64,000 bases of DNA from NCBI GenBank assembly GCA_015057505.1, contig SVEG01000006.1, positions 1-64,000 of the forward strand, given 5' to 3'. The position numbers and the translations under genes are program-made. The DNA comes from Lachnospiraceae bacterium. GTDB taxonomy: Bacteria > Bacillota > Clostridia > Lachnospirales > Lachnospiraceae. Numbering within the stretch: the stretch's first letter is position 1; each line of letters opens with the position of its first letter. Shown piece by piece: positions 17,624-27,525 of the stretch. The notes under the pieces were generated by a model, which was not told the origin of the DNA, did no database searches, and saw only the letters and a program-made list of their open reading frames with translations.

Positions 17624-18844
17624 TTATTTTTTGGAGTAATCTTTAAAACTGATATTTAAATCAACAGTACCGTTAATGCCGTCAACCTTACCGGAAGAAG
17701 AATACTGCCACATTGTGTACATATAAGGTGTGTCGGGAGCATCAACGTAAGCTGCATGCCATAAATCGTAATTTGTGAGGCGCGTCAAATCAAGGCGTGT
17801 TAAGAACCAACGCTTGTTGGCATAAATCATGGGTGTATAGCCGGCCTCCTTGACTTTATCGCAGAAGGCGATACAGTTGCTTGTTATCTGTGCACCGAGG
17901 AGTCCATCGGTACGTGCTGTATCATTTGAGATATCCTCGGCGTCATATACTACGGGATAGGTAATTTTGTTTTTGTATTTTTTTAGCTGTTCAATAACGA
18001 ACTCTGCCTCTTCGATGGCTTCGGCTTCGTTAATGGCCTGAGAAAAGAAATATACGCCGACCTTTATTCCGGCAGCAAGCGCACCTTCAATATTCTTGGT
18101 GAAATATTCGTCAGGTACGATTGCACCTGTGCCGTAGCCTCTGAAACCTACGCGGATGATTGCAAAATCAATACCTGCGGCTTTAACCTTGGCCCAGTCG
18201 ATATCCTTCTGATGGGAGGATACGTCAACGCCTTCAAAGGATACTTTTTTACCGCTCTCGGTGTAATATTTAAGTCCATTCGCCGACACCTTGATATTTT
18301 CCCAGTTATAGTTGTGTTTCGGAACGGAAGGAATAATCGGAATACGGTATTCCTTATTGCTAAGCCACATCTGAACATATTCCTGAACGGTATTGCCCGT
18401 GTCAGGAGTTGTAGGTTCAGGAGTTGTGGGCTGAGGTGTAGTCGGCTGAGGCGTGGTCGGTTTAGGAGTAGTAGGCTCCGGTGTAGTCGGTTCAGGTGTA
18501 GTTGGTTCCTGTTTCGAGGTTGTCTCGGGCGGGTTTGTAGGCTCAGGAGTTGTTGACTCACTGCTACTTGTGCTACCGCTTATATCAAGTGTATGTACGG
18601 GAATGTCTGTGGTCTGCATCGGTGTGGTTGTTTGAAGATTGCCTACATCAGAGGAGAGGACGGCAAGGTCCTCCATAAATTGTGATTGTGCCGCCGACAG
18701 GGTGGACAAAGTTGTATTAATGTCAGAATTCTGTTTTATAAGAACGAGGGAAATTCCCCCGATAAAAATCAGCAGAAAAAAGAAGCCGAAAATCGTAACA
18801 AGTGAAGTTTTGCCGGAATTATTTTTCTTGGGAGTTTGTTCCAT
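17624..18844 (-). CDS. GH25 lysozyme, membrane-anchored with Thr/Pro repeat stalk
   Basis: This 406-residue protein has an N-terminal membrane anchor (about 13-37), a short coiled region, a wall-spanning Thr-Pro-Glu repeat stalk (about 98-149), and a GH25 domain (about 203-404) with GVDVSSHQKDIDW (Asp207) and VVYDAEDIS acids. It cuts the glycan chains of peptidoglycan, probably in cell wall turnover or separation. The ATG at 18844 follows AAAGGAG. It is a single-gene unit divergent from the decarboxylase gene. Confidence 0.9.
   Translation of the reverse strand: MEQTPKKNNSGKTSLVTIFGFFFLLIFIGGISLVLIKQNSDINTTLSTLSAAQSQFMEDLAVLSSDVGNLQTTTPMQTTDIPVHTLDISGSTSSSESTTPEPTNPPETTSKQEPTTPEPTTPEPTTPKPTTPQPTTPQPTTPEPTTPDTGNTVQEYVQMWLSNKEYRIPIIPSVPKHNYNWENIKVSANGLKYYTESGKKVSFEGVDVSSHQKDIDWAKVKAAGIDFAIIRVGFRGYGTGAIVPDEYFTKNIEGALAAGIKVGVYFFSQAINEAEAIEEAEFVIEQLKKYKNKITYPVVYDAEDISNDTARTDGLLGAQITSNCIAFCDKVKEAGYTPMIYANKRWFLTRLDLTRLTNYDLWHAAYVDAPDTPYMYTMWQYSSSGKVDGINGTVDLNISFKDYSKK
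18398..18507 (-). repeat. In-gene tandem repeats coding TTPxP stalk
   Basis: Six to seven units of about 18 bp code for TTPEPT, TTPKPT or TTPQPT. The units differ at third bases, so they are old copies, but the tract may still vary in length between strains. Confidence 0.75.
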
Positions 18845-18939
18845 TAAAAGTCTCCTTTCTGAAGTTTTGTAAAATAATCATATCATATTTTGTCGATATA
18901 GCATAGATAAATTTTTATTTTGGGAGTAAATACTTTTTT

Positions 18940-20454
18940 ATGAAAAGATTGCATGAAATTCTCAGTGAATACGGAAAATCAAATACAGTGCCTTTTCATA
19001 TGCCGGGGCACAAAAGACGTGCGGATATTTTGCCGGACTGGAATCCGTGGCAGATGGATTTTACGGAGGTGGAAGGGCTTGATAATATGCACTGCGCAGA
19101 AGGGATTATAAAGGATGCGCAGGCGGAGCTTGCGTTAGTGTACGGCGTGGACGCAAGTTACTTTATGGTAAACGGAAGTACGGGCGGAATTCTTGCGGCG
19201 ATTTCTTCGTGTGTGAAGCATGGGGACAGTATTGTGGTCGCAAGAAACTGTCATAAATCAGTGTACAATGCGATGTATCTTAATGAACTTAAGCCGGTGT
19301 ATGTGTATCCTACGTTAATTGAAGAGTGGGAAATATCAGGAGGCATAAGTCCGGAAGAGGTTCGGCAGGCAATTTTCGCAAATCCGGAAGTAAAGGCAGT
19401 TGTAATTACTTCCCCGACTTACGAGGGAATTGTGTCAGATGTTGAAGCAATCGCAAAGATTGCGCATGAGCACAATATCCCACTCATAGTTGACGAGGCA
19501 CACGGAGCACATCTAAAGCTTATGGAAAACTCTCCGAAAAGTGCAGTGGACTGCGGCGCTGACATTGTAATCCAGAGCTTTCACAAGCTTCTTCCGGCGC
19601 TTACGCAGACGGCAGTTTTGCATTTTAACAGCAAGATAGTAGACAGAGGCCGCCTTGAAAATTATCTTGGCATTTATCAGACTTCAAGCCCGTCATATCT
19701 TTTTATGGCGAGCATGGACTGGGCTCTTGATTTCATGCAGAGTGAAAAAGGCAGATGTCTTGCAAAAGAATATTGGAAAGAATTGAATATTTTTAAAGAA
19801 AAGTGCCACAGTCTTAAAAAATTGTGTATAATGGAAGAAGATATTGTAGGAAAGAATGAAGTATTTGGTTTTGACAGGACAAAGCTTGTGGTTTCTACGA
19901 CCTGCGGAAGCATTCCGGGGAGCGTTCTTGAAGAGAAGCTTCTTAAGGAATTCAAAATTCAGGCAGAGATGTCTAAGGGCAGTAATGTTTTGCTTATGAC
20001 ATCAGTTGTTGACGGAGCAGAGGTTTTCGAGAGGCTTTATGCGGCACTTGAGAAAATGGATGGGAAGCTTGTGCAGGAGCAGGATACACAGCCCGGGGCA
20101 GATTGCGGCGAAGACAGTAAGAAAGGAACAAGTCGTGTTACGAATGAGAAGACAGCGCTTTCCTATTATGCAACAGTTACACTCACAAGCTACGAGGCTG
20201 TTAATGCAAAGCAAGAGCAGGTTTCTGCAGAAGACGCAGTTGGCAAAATAAGCGCAGAATACATTTATTTGTATCCGCCGGGAATTCCGATTGTCGTGCC
20301 GGGCGAGATGATAACGCAAGAACTTTATGACATTATTTTATATTATAAAGAGAACTATTTTGGGGAAGGAGCAACTTCTAACAGAAGACTTCAGGGAATG
20401 CAGGATAAGAGCATGAACACATTGCTTGTTGTGGATAACTTAGAAGAAAAGTGA
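18940..20454 (+). CDS. Orn/Lys/Arg decarboxylase family (SpeA-like)
   Basis: This 504-residue PLP enzyme starts with the family motif PFHMPGHKRR, has the PLP-lysine motif SFHKLLPALTQTA, and DEAHGAH before it. It removes CO2 from arginine, lysine or ornithine to give polyamine precursors. The length fits the short Gram-positive form (Bacillus SpeA/YaaO type), in which arginine or lysine is the usual substrate. A region of about residues 375-410 (QEQDTQPGADCGEDSKKG) looks like an extra variable loop. The GGGAG site is rather far (about 13 bases) from the ATG. The guanylate kinase-like gene begins 7 bp after the stop. Confidence 0.88.
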   Translation: MKRLHEILSEYGKSNTVPFHMPGHKRRADILPDWNPWQMDFTEVEGLDNMHCAEGIIKDAQAELALVYGVDASYFMVNGSTGGILAAISSCVKHGDSIVVARNCHKSVYNAMYLNELKPVYVYPTLIEEWEISGGISPEEVRQAIFANPEVKAVVITSPTYEGIVSDVEAIAKIAHEHNIPLIVDEAHGAHLKLMENSPKSAVDCGADIVIQSFHKLLPALTQTAVLHFNSKIVDRGRLENYLGIYQTSSPSYLFMASMDWALDFMQSEKGRCLAKEYWKELNIFKEKCHSLKKLCIMEEDIVGKNEVFGFDRTKLVVSTTCGSIPGSVLEEKLLKEFKIQAEMSKGSNVLLMTSVVDGAEVFERLYAALEKMDGKLVQEQDTQPGADCGEDSKKGTSRVTNEKTALSYYATVTLTSYEAVNAKQEQVSAEDAVGKISAEYIYLYPPGIPIVVPGEMITQELYDIILYYKENYFGEGATSNRRLQGMQDKSMNTLLVVDNLEEK

Positions 20455-20461
20455 GCATATC

Positions 20462-21052
20462 GTGGATAAAGGAAAGATTTATTATATAATGGGGAAGAGT
20501 TCCTCAGGCAAAGACAGTATATATAAGCTTCTTCTTGGCGATAAAGATTTGGACCTTAAAACCATTGTGCTTTATACTACCCGTCCCATAAGATTCGGTG
20601 AAAAGGAAGGCGTTGAGTATCATTTTGCTGATGAACAGGTTTTGCAGAAGGCAAAAGAGGATGGAACGCTTATAGAGTCCCGTTGTTACGATACGGTTCA
20701 TGGTAAATGGTATTATTTTACGGTGGACGACGGACAGATTGACCTTGAAAATAATAGTTATCTTGTGCTCGGTACCTTGGAGTCGTATAAGGCGATGTGC
20801 GATTATTACGGCAGGGACGTTATGGTGCCGATGTATATCGAAGTCGAGGACGGCATCCGTCTTGAGAGAGCGCTGTACCGTGAGAAGCAGCAGAAATCAC
20901 CCAAGTATGCGGAGATGTGCCGTAGATTCCTTGCGGATTTAACGGATTTTTCAGAGGAGAATATTGTGGCATGCGGTATCACGAAACGTTATCAGAACAA
21001 TATTCTTGAGGATTGTGTTGCAGAGATTAAGAAGGATTTGTTTGAAGAATAG
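20462..21052 (+). CDS. Guanylate kinase-like P-loop kinase
   Basis: This 196-residue protein has a P-loop GKSSSGKDSI followed by TTRPIRFGEKEGVEYHF, the guanylate kinase GMP-binding pattern (TTRxxRxGExxGxDYxF). Family members phosphorylate GMP to GDP. A short form next to SpeA-like decarboxylases is common in Firmicutes and may not be the essential Gmk. The GTG at 20462 is 7 bases after the decarboxylase stop, suggesting coupled translation. The usual Gmk loop GKGT is changed to GKDS. Confidence 0.78.
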   Translation: MDKGKIYYIMGKSSSGKDSIYKLLLGDKDLDLKTIVLYTTRPIRFGEKEGVEYHFADEQVLQKAKEDGTLIESRCYDTVHGKWYYFTVDDGQIDLENNSYLVLGTLESYKAMCDYYGRDVMVPMYIEVEDGIRLERALYREKQQKSPKYAEMCRRFLADLTDFSEENIVACGITKRYQNNILEDCVAEIKKDLFEE

Positions 21053-21067
21053 GATGAGGAGGAAATT

Positions 21068-21838
21068 ATGAAGGTTGTAATTTGGGCAGGTGGCCTTGGT
21101 ACAAGAATAAGTGAAGAAAGTCATTTGAAGCCGAAGCCGATGATTGAAATCGGTGGCAAGCCGATACTTTGGCACATCATGAAGATATATTCACATTACG
21201 GCTACAATGATTTTATAATTTGTGCCGGTTACAAGAAGGAAGTTATTAAGGAATTTTTCAATAACTACATGGTGTACAACCATGATGTTACGTTTGATTT
21301 TAAAGAGAAGAAGACCATCATTCACGACGACAAAATCGACGATTGGAAAGTCACGATAGTTGATACGGGCTTGTCCACGGGAACAGCAGGTCGTCTTAAG
21401 AAGGTACAGAAATATATCGGTAACGAGCCTTTTCTTGTTACATACGGTGATGCGGTTGCGGATGTTAATATCCCTGAGCTTGTGAAGTATCATGAGAGTC
21501 ATGGTAAATACGCTACGGTAACGACGGTTACGCTTGCACAGACTAAGGGCGTGCTCAATGTAGACGATAACGGCAACATTCTTGCTTTCCGTGAAAAGGA
21601 GCAGGAGGATGCAGCTCTCATTAACGGCGGATTTATGATGATGCAGCCGGAGATTTTTGATTATATTAATGATGACGAGCTTATGGATTTTGAGCTCCTT
21701 AAGAACCTTTCAAAAGAAGGTCAGGTTAAGGCGTATTTGCATGAAGGCTTCTGGCAATGTATGGATACGCAGAGAGAGAAGCAGAAGCTTGAAAACATGT
21801 GCAGTAAAGGCGATATGCCGTGGAAGCTGTGGGAATAA
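21068..21838 (+). CDS. rfbF: Glucose-1-phosphate cytidylyltransferase
   Basis: This 256-residue protein has the nucleotidyl transferase signature WAGGLGTRISEESHLKPKPM and IGGKPILWHIMKIYSHYGYNDF, typical of RfbF/DdhA. It makes CDP-glucose from CTP and glucose-1-phosphate, the first step to CDP-linked deoxysugars for surface polysaccharide. GAGGAGG precedes the ATG. No CDP-glucose 4,6-dehydratase gene is in the window, so the pathway is incomplete here. Confidence 0.9.
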   Translation: MKVVIWAGGLGTRISEESHLKPKPMIEIGGKPILWHIMKIYSHYGYNDFIICAGYKKEVIKEFFNNYMVYNHDVTFDFKEKKTIIHDDKIDDWKVTIVDTGLSTGTAGRLKKVQKYIGNEPFLVTYGDAVADVNIPELVKYHESHGKYATVTTVTLAQTKGVLNVDDNGNILAFREKEQEDAALINGGFMMMQPEIFDYINDDELMDFELLKNLSKEGQVKAYLHEGFWQCMDTQREKQKLENMCSKGDMPWKLWE

Positions 21839-21883
21839 GTTTTTTAAGAAGTAAGTTTATCATCTTACAACCATGTACTACGG

Positions 21884-21912
21884 TTGAAAAAAGGCTTGAA
21901 ATCTTCTATAAT
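21884..21912 (+). promoter_or_regulatory. Promoter for aconitase-family gene
   Basis: TTGAAA is followed after 17 bp by TATAAT, about 92 bp before the start codon. The long leader (about 21919-22004) holds no obvious riboswitch. Confidence 0.7.
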
Positions 21913-22004
21913 CTAACTTATAGTAAAAGAGTTTGAAAACAAATTTTAGGAACGAAGATTCCTTTTAAACAAGAAAATGTTATATACATCAAGGAGGACA
22001 CACA

Positions 22005-24305
22005 ATGATATCACTATCTAAGGGCGGCGCATGGCTCATTAACGGCCGCGAAGTGATCGAGGCAGGAGAGGGAACAGAGGCTCTTTTGCAGAATAAATTA
22101 GGAAGCAAGGCTATTTCTCAGGAAGAAGCAGCCAAGAATACAATGGCTTACAGAATTCTTGAAGCACACAATACTTCAGGTAATATGAAGAAGCTTCAGA
22201 TTAAGTTTGACAGAATGACTTCACATGACATTACTTTTGTCGGAATCATTCAGACAGCAAGAGCCAGCGGACTTGAGAAGTTCCCGGTTCCTTATGTTCT
22301 TACGAACTGCCACAACAGTCTTTGTGCAGTAGGCGGTACAATTAACGAGGATGACCACATGTTTGGTCTTTCCTGTGCGAAAAAATACGGCGGTGTTTAT
22401 GTTCCTCCTCATCAGGCGGTTATTCACCAGTATGCAAGAGAAATGCTCGCAGGTTGCGGTAAGATGATTCTCGGTTCAGACAGCCACACACGTTACGGTG
22501 CACTCGGTACGATGGCTGTGGGCGAGGGTGGTCCCGAGCTTGTTAAGCAGCTTCTTAACAGAACATATGATATCAATATGCCGGGCGTAATCGGTGTATA
22601 TCTTACCGGTAAGCCGGCAAAGGGCGTAGGTCCTCAGGATATCGCACTTGCGATTATCGGCGAAGTATTTGCTAACGGCTACGTTAACAACAAGGTTATG
22701 GAGTTCATCGGCGACGGTGTTGCTAACCTTAGTGTTGATTACCGTATCGGTGTTGACGTTATGACAACAGAGACAACATGTCTTTCATCTATTTGGACAA
22801 CAGATATACAGGTTAAGGATTTCTATGCAATGCATGGACGTCCCGAGGAATTTGCAGAGCTTAATCCGGGAGACGTTGCATACTATGACGGTATGATTTA
22901 CGTTGATTTGAGCAAGATTAAGCCCATGATTGCAATGCCTTTCCACCCGAGCAATACATATACTATCGAGGAGCTTAACGCTAACCTTGAGGATATTCTT
23001 GCGGACGTTGAGAAAAAGGCACTTGTAAGTCTTGATAACAACAAGATTAATTTCACATTGCGTGACAAGATTCGTAACGGCAGACTTTACGTAGAGCAGG
23101 GTGTTATTGCAGGCTGCGCCGGCGGAGGTTTCGAAAATATCTGTGATGCGGCTGATATTCTTAGAGGTAAAACAATCGGTGCGGATGAGTTCTCACTCAG
23201 TGTTTACCCTGCGAGCCAGCCTGTATTTATGGAGCTTGTTAAAAACGGTGCTGTTGCTGACCTTATGGCTACAGGTGCAACAATCAGAACAGCATTCTGT
23301 GGACCTTGCTTCGGTGCAGGAGATGTTCCGGCTAACAGAGGCTTAAGTATCCGCCACTCAACACGTAACTTCCCGAACCGTGAAGGCTCCAAGGTTACTA
23401 ACGGACAGATTGCTTCCGTTGCACTTATGGATGCACGTTCAATTGCGGCTACGGCAGCTAACAAGGGTTACCTTACAGCGGCTACTGATGTGGATGCCAC
23501 CTTCACAAAGCCTAAGTATTTCTTTGATAAGACAATTTATGAGAATCGTGTATATAACGGTGTAGGCAAGGCAGACCCGTCGGTAGAGGTTAAGTTCGGA
23601 CCGGGTATCGTTGACTGGCCTAAGATGTCTAAACTTACAGACAACATTATGTTACAGGTTGTTTCTGTTATCCATGACCCTGTTACAACAACGGACGAGC
23701 TTATTCCTTCAGGTGAGACTTCATCTTACCGTTCCAATCCTTTGGGACTTGCAGAGTTTACATTGTCAAGAAAAGACCCTGCATATGTAGGCAAAGCTAA
23801 GAGCGTAAGAGATGTTGAGACAGCACGTCTTGGCGGTGCATGCCCTATGAGTGATACAGGCAAGCTCGGTGAAGCTTTCCGTGTAATCAAGCAGGAGTTC
23901 CCTCAGCTTGATGCGCATGAGATAGAAATCGGTAGCGTTATTTACGCTGTTAAGCCGGGTGACGGTTCAGCGAGAGAGCAGGCAGCTTCCTGTCAGAGAG
24001 TACTTGGCGGACTTGCCAATATCGCAAGAGAATACGCAACCAAGAGATATCGTTCCAACCTTATTAACTGGGGTATGCTTCCGTTTATTCTTCCGGAAGG
24101 CGAGCTTCCTTTTGACAACGGCGACTGCATTTTTGTTCCGGGAATTATTAAGGCAATCAAAGAAAAAGCTTCCGTAATTCCGGCATATGTTGTTAAGGAC
24201 GGTATTAAAGAATTCGAGCTTCGTCTGGGCGAGCTTACAGATGATGAGAGAGAGATTATCTTACAGGGATGTCTCATTAACTACTATAAAAGTCAGTTGA
24301 ATTAA
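22005..24305 (+). CDS. Aconitase-family hydratase (YbhJ-like)
   Basis: This 766-residue protein has the aconitase fold signatures: [19 protein letters not shown] (substrate and cluster loop), [17 protein letters not shown], and [15 protein letters not shown] with two cysteines for the [4Fe-4S] cluster, then [16 protein letters not shown]. It is closer to the E. coli YbhJ group than to citrate-cycle AcnA/AcnB, so its substrate is uncertain: it may be citrate/isocitrate or another hydroxy-acid. No citrate synthase or isocitrate dehydrogenase is nearby. AAGGAGGA precedes the ATG. GlgB starts 32 bp downstream. Confidence 0.85.
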   Translation: MISLSKGGAWLINGREVIEAGEGTEALLQNKLGSKAISQEEAAKNTMAYRILEAHNTSGNMKKLQIKFDRMTSHDITFVGIIQTARASGLEKFPVPYVLTNCHNSLCAVGGTINEDDHMFGLSCAKKYGGVYVPPHQAVIHQYAREMLAGCGKMILGSDSHTRYGALGTMAVGEGGPELVKQLLNRTYDINMPGVIGVYLTGKPAKGVGPQDIALAIIGEVFANGYVNNKVMEFIGDGVANLSVDYRIGVDVMTTETTCLSSIWTTDIQVKDFYAMHGRPEEFAELNPGDVAYYDGMIYVDLSKIKPMIAMPFHPSNTYTIEELNANLEDILADVEKKALVSLDNNKINFTLRDKIRNGRLYVEQGVIAGCAGGGFENICDAADILRGKTIGADEFSLSVYPASQPVFMELVKNGAVADLMATGATIRTAFCGPCFGAGDVPANRGLSIRHSTRNFPNREGSKVTNGQIASVALMDARSIAATAANKGYLTAATDVDATFTKPKYFFDKTIYENRVYNGVGKADPSVEVKFGPGIVDWPKMSKLTDNIMLQVVSVIHDPVTTTDELIPSGETSSYRSNPLGLAEFTLSRKDPAYVGKAKSVRDVETARLGGACPMSDTGKLGEAFRVIKQEFPQLDAHEIEIGSVIYAVKPGDGSAREQAASCQRVLGGLANIAREYATKRYRSNLINWGMLPFILPEGELPFDNGDCIFVPGIIKAIKEKASVIPAYVVKDGIKEFELRLGELTDDEREIILQGCLINYYKSQLN

Positions 24306-24337
24306 TTATATAACCCAAAATTTTGGAGGTGTGCAAT

Positions 24338-26410
24338 TTGGAAATCGGATTTATTACAAAAGATGACCGATATTTGTTCGGACAAGGTACACATTACGAG
24401 ATTTATAAAAAGCTGGGAGCACATGTTATTACCCATAACGGTGAGCAGGGCGTTTATTTTGCGGTGTGGGCACCGAAGGCAGTTAATGTCAGCGTAGTAG
24501 GTGATTTTAACGGTTGGATGGGATTTAACCACAACATGGAAAAGCTTGAAGACTCAGGAATTTTTGAATTATTTGTTCCGGGACTTGGTGAAGGCGCACT
24601 TTACAAATATGCCGTTTCCGGTATTGACGGTAAGACTACTTTTAAGGCAGATCCTTATGCCAACCAGGCAGAGAGAAGACCCGGTACAGCTTCGGTTGTT
24701 GCCGATATAGAGGGCTTTAAATGGTCAGACAGTAAGTGGATTAAGACAGCCAATGAGACTGCCGGAGAGCCCAAGCCCATGTCGATTTACGAGGTTCATA
24801 TCGGTTCCTGGAAGAAGAATGACGAGCCCGACGGTGGCTTTATGAATTACCGCGAAATTGCGCATGAGCTTGCAGATTATGTGACAGAGATGGGTTATAC
24901 CCATGTTGAGCTTATGGGAATCGCGGAGCATCCGTTTGACGGTTCCTGGGGCTATCAGGTAACAGGTTATTATGCTCCGACCTCACGTTACGGCACACCG
25001 AAGGATTTCATGTATTTTGTAGATTATCTTCATAAGAAAAACATCGGAATTATCCTTGACTGGGTACCGGCGCATTTCCCGAGGGACGAGCATGGTCTTG
25101 CGAATTTTGACGGAACTGCTACATACGAGTACGCAGATCCCCGTAAGGGTGAGCATCCTGATTGGGGCACCAAGATTTTCGATTATGGTAAGAATGAAGT
25201 TAAGAACTTTTTGATAGCAAATGCGTTGTACTGGGTAGAGCATTACCACATTGACGGTCTCAGAGTTGATGCTGTTGCATCGATGCTTTATCTTGATTAT
25301 GGAAAGAGAGACGGTCAGTGGGTTGCTAATGAGTACGGGGGCAACCAGAACCTTGAGGCGATAGAGTTTTTCAGACATCTCAATGATATGTTACTCAGAA
25401 GAAATCCCCGTGCGATGATGATTGCAGAGGAGTCTACGGCTTGGCCGATGGTGACATATCCGCCGAAGGACGGAGGCCTTGGTTTCTCTTATAAGTGGAA
25501 CATGGGCTGGATGAACGATTTCCTTGAGTATGTTAAACAGGACCCGTTATTTAAGAAGTTTAACCACAACAAGATGACTTTCAGTTTGACATATGCATAC
25601 AGTGAGAACTATATTCTCGTGCTTTCGCATGATGAGGTAGTTCATCTCAAGTGTTCAATGCTTGAGAAAATGCCCGGATATTTTATTGATAAAGTACGTG
25701 GTCTCATGACTGCATATACATTTATGTTCGGACACCCCGGCAAGAAGCTTTTGTTTATGGGTCAGGAATTCGGGCAGATTCGCGAGTGGAGCGAGGAGCG
25801 TTCACTTGACTGGTATTTGCTCAATGAGCCGGAACACAAGGGTATTCAGGATCATATGAAGAATCTTCTTTCCTTGTACAAAAAGTATCCGTCACTTTGG
25901 GAGCTTGACAATTCATGGGAAGGCTTCCAGTGGATTAACTGTAACGACGGCGACAGAAGTATCTTCAGCTTTGTGCGTAAGAGCAAAGACCGCAAAAAGA
26001 ATCTTTTGTTTGTATGTAACTTTACACCGATTGAGCGTGGTGATTATGCTGTCGGCGTTCCGGTAAGAGGTAAATACAAGGTTGTGCTCGATACTAACAA
26101 TGCAAATATCGCGGACGAGAAGATTGTATACACAGCAACTAAGTCCGAGTGTGACGGTCAGCCGTACAGAGTAGATTTCAGTCTGCCGCCACTTACTGCT
26201 GTTGTGCTCGAGTATTCAGAGCCCGCTAAGAGAACGAAGAAGGCAGAGGCGGCTCCGGAGAAGCCGGTGAAGGCTGAAAAAGAGGCTAAGCCTGCGAAGT
26301 CTGCGAAGTCTGCGAAGACAACAAAATCTACCGCAGCAACAAAAGCGACTAAGGACGCTAAGACAACAAAGGCTGTAAAGACAGTTAAGAAATCCACAAC
26401 TAAAAAATAA
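24338..26410 (+). CDS. glgB: 1,4-alpha-glucan branching enzyme with Lys/Ala/Thr-rich tail
   Basis: This 690-residue enzyme makes alpha-1,6 branches in glycogen. It has the CBM48 domain (about 15-115), GH13 barrel motifs DGLRVDAVASML (nucleophile Asp), MMIAEEST (acid Glu) and LSHDEVVH, and a C-terminal beta domain ending near LTAVVLEYSEPA. After this come about 57 residues made almost only of Lys, Ala, Thr and Glu (EAKPAKSAKSAKTTKST and so on), which is not part of the family and resembles histone H1-like tails. The TTG at 24338 is chosen because GGAGG (24325-24329) is 8 bases before it; the earlier in-frame TTG overlaps that site. Confidence 0.92.
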   Translation: MEIGFITKDDRYLFGQGTHYEIYKKLGAHVITHNGEQGVYFAVWAPKAVNVSVVGDFNGWMGFNHNMEKLEDSGIFELFVPGLGEGALYKYAVSGIDGKTTFKADPYANQAERRPGTASVVADIEGFKWSDSKWIKTANETAGEPKPMSIYEVHIGSWKKNDEPDGGFMNYREIAHELADYVTEMGYTHVELMGIAEHPFDGSWGYQVTGYYAPTSRYGTPKDFMYFVDYLHKKNIGIILDWVPAHFPRDEHGLANFDGTATYEYADPRKGEHPDWGTKIFDYGKNEVKNFLIANALYWVEHYHIDGLRVDAVASMLYLDYGKRDGQWVANEYGGNQNLEAIEFFRHLNDMLLRRNPRAMMIAEESTAWPMVTYPPKDGGLGFSYKWNMGWMNDFLEYVKQDPLFKKFNHNKMTFSLTYAYSENYILVLSHDEVVHLKCSMLEKMPGYFIDKVRGLMTAYTFMFGHPGKKLLFMGQEFGQIREWSEERSLDWYLLNEPEHKGIQDHMKNLLSLYKKYPSLWELDNSWEGFQWINCNDGDRSIFSFVRKSKDRKKNLLFVCNFTPIERGDYAVGVPVRGKYKVVLDTNNANIADEKIVYTATKSECDGQPYRVDFSLPPLTAVVLEYSEPAKRTKKAEAAPEKPVKAEKEAKPAKSAKSAKTTKSTAATKATKDAKTTKAVKTVKKSTTKK

Positions 26411-26423
26411 TTTATAAGGAAAT

Positions 26424-26459
26424 AGGCTGTTGTAAATTTATTTTACGCAGCCTTTTTTT
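26424..26459 (+). terminator. Intrinsic terminator after glgB
   Basis: AGGCTG pairs with CAGCCT, with inner GTAAA/TTTAC pairing, followed by seven T. Confidence 0.8.
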
Positions 26460-26483
26460 GAAGAATTATTGGGAGGGTTTATT

Positions 26484-27353
26484 TTGTTACAACACTTTTT
26501 GACAACTATATTATCAAAATTAGCAGTTCGTAAAACAATAGAAGATTATGAAAAAAACCAAAGGGAAAATATCGGTACACTAAAGCCGCCAAAATTTGTT
26601 CTTGTGGTAGGAATAGTTAGTATGGTGATTTGGGCTATGCTTATGTTTCTAGTGTTGATTTTTTCGAAAGATGTGACAACCGTGTTGGTTTGTGCTGTTG
26701 TATTTGGAAGCATGTTTGCCTTGGGACTTTTTCTTGTACTGTATGAAAGAAATTTTATGGCAACATATAGAGATGGTATAATTATTTATAGGAATATTTT
26801 TCGGATAACACGAAAATATGCCTGTCATGATATTGAACATGCGTATTATAAAGACAGAGGTGGAATTCAATTTGTATTTAAAGATGGTAGAAAATTGAGT
26901 TTTGATAAAGAGGAAAGTTATTTTTACAAAGAGATTGTAAAAAGAGAACATCTTAGTTGTAGATTTAAAGGAGAAGAAAATCCTGTTATCAAAGTCTATC
27001 TTCATCCGTTTTTAATGTATCCCTGCTGGACTTTTGGCGGAGGAATGTTAATTTTTTCGATTTGGGAACCTGGTTTATTACTGTTTGCGATTCTTGTATT
27101 GTTGTTTTGTTTAGTATGCCAACTAAGTAAAACTACTTATGACAAAGAACGTAAAATATTGACACGTATGAGATGTGGATTTTCAAAGCAGTTTGATATG
27201 AAGTATTGTTTGGCAAAGCCTGTTTATGAGAATGGTTTTATCATGACAATAGAGATTTATGAAAACAAGAAAAAAGTCGGAAAAATTCCTGTTTCCGTGG
27301 AATATAAAAATCGTGCAAGGCTTATACGTGCACTGTGTAGAATAGATGTATAA
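26484..27353 (+). CDS. Membrane protein of unknown function
   Basis: This 289-residue protein has two hydrophobic hairpins (about residues 30-75 and 170-205). The part between (RITRKYACHDIEHAYYKDRGGIQFVFKDG) looks like a PH-like or bPH beta domain in the cytoplasm. I do not recognise a named function. The TTG at 26484 is chosen because GGGAGGG lies 6 bases upstream; a TTG at 26469 overlaps it. It is AT-richer than glgB and is the first gene of the accessory island. Confidence 0.6.
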   Translation: MLQHFLTTILSKLAVRKTIEDYEKNQRENIGTLKPPKFVLVVGIVSMVIWAMLMFLVLIFSKDVTTVLVCAVVFGSMFALGLFLVLYERNFMATYRDGIIIYRNIFRITRKYACHDIEHAYYKDRGGIQFVFKDGRKLSFDKEESYFYKEIVKREHLSCRFKGEENPVIKVYLHPFLMYPCWTFGGGMLIFSIWEPGLLLFAILVLLFCLVCQLSKTTYDKERKILTRMRCGFSKQFDMKYCLAKPVYENGFIMTIEIYENKKKVGKIPVSVEYKNRARLIRALCRIDV

Positions 27354-27410
27354 GGACTTTGCGCAAAAGGGAAGAGTTATAAATGGCGAATATGTTATTA
27401 TAGATTTCTG

Positions 27411-27485
27411 TTGACTTTTATCATAATTTTGTTGAGAATATTTTGAGATTGTCCTCTTGAATTCGTTGACTTACATCATAATTTT
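27411..27485 (+). promoter_or_regulatory. Pair of direct repeats upstream of AbiE operon, candidate operator
   Basis: Bases 27411-27430 and 27466-27485 share 18 of 20 bases (TTGACTTT/TACATCATAATTTT type). They are 55 bp apart, and the second covers the -35 and spacer of the AbiE promoter. AbiEi proteins are known to repress their own operon, so these are candidate AbiEi sites. Confidence 0.5.
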
Positions 27486-27494
27486 AGGTATAAT
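27466..27494 (+). promoter_or_regulatory. Promoter of AbiE operon
   Basis: TTGACT and TATAAT are separated by 17 bp. The -10 ends 31 bp before the AbiEi start codon. Confidence 0.75.
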
Positions 27495-27525
27495 ATTATT
27501 GAATTATTATAATCGAGGTGAGTGT

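Noticed and set aside
18398..18507. Regular short repeats resembling a CRISPR array
   Set aside because: The units are contiguous 18-bp codon repeats without spacers and code the Thr/Pro stalk of the GH25 lysozyme.
21860..21895. Terminator after rfbF formed by CAACC and GGTTG followed by A-run
   Set aside because: The stem is only five pairs with a nine-base loop and is followed by A rather than T on the coding strand; GGTTG also overlaps the promoter of the next gene.
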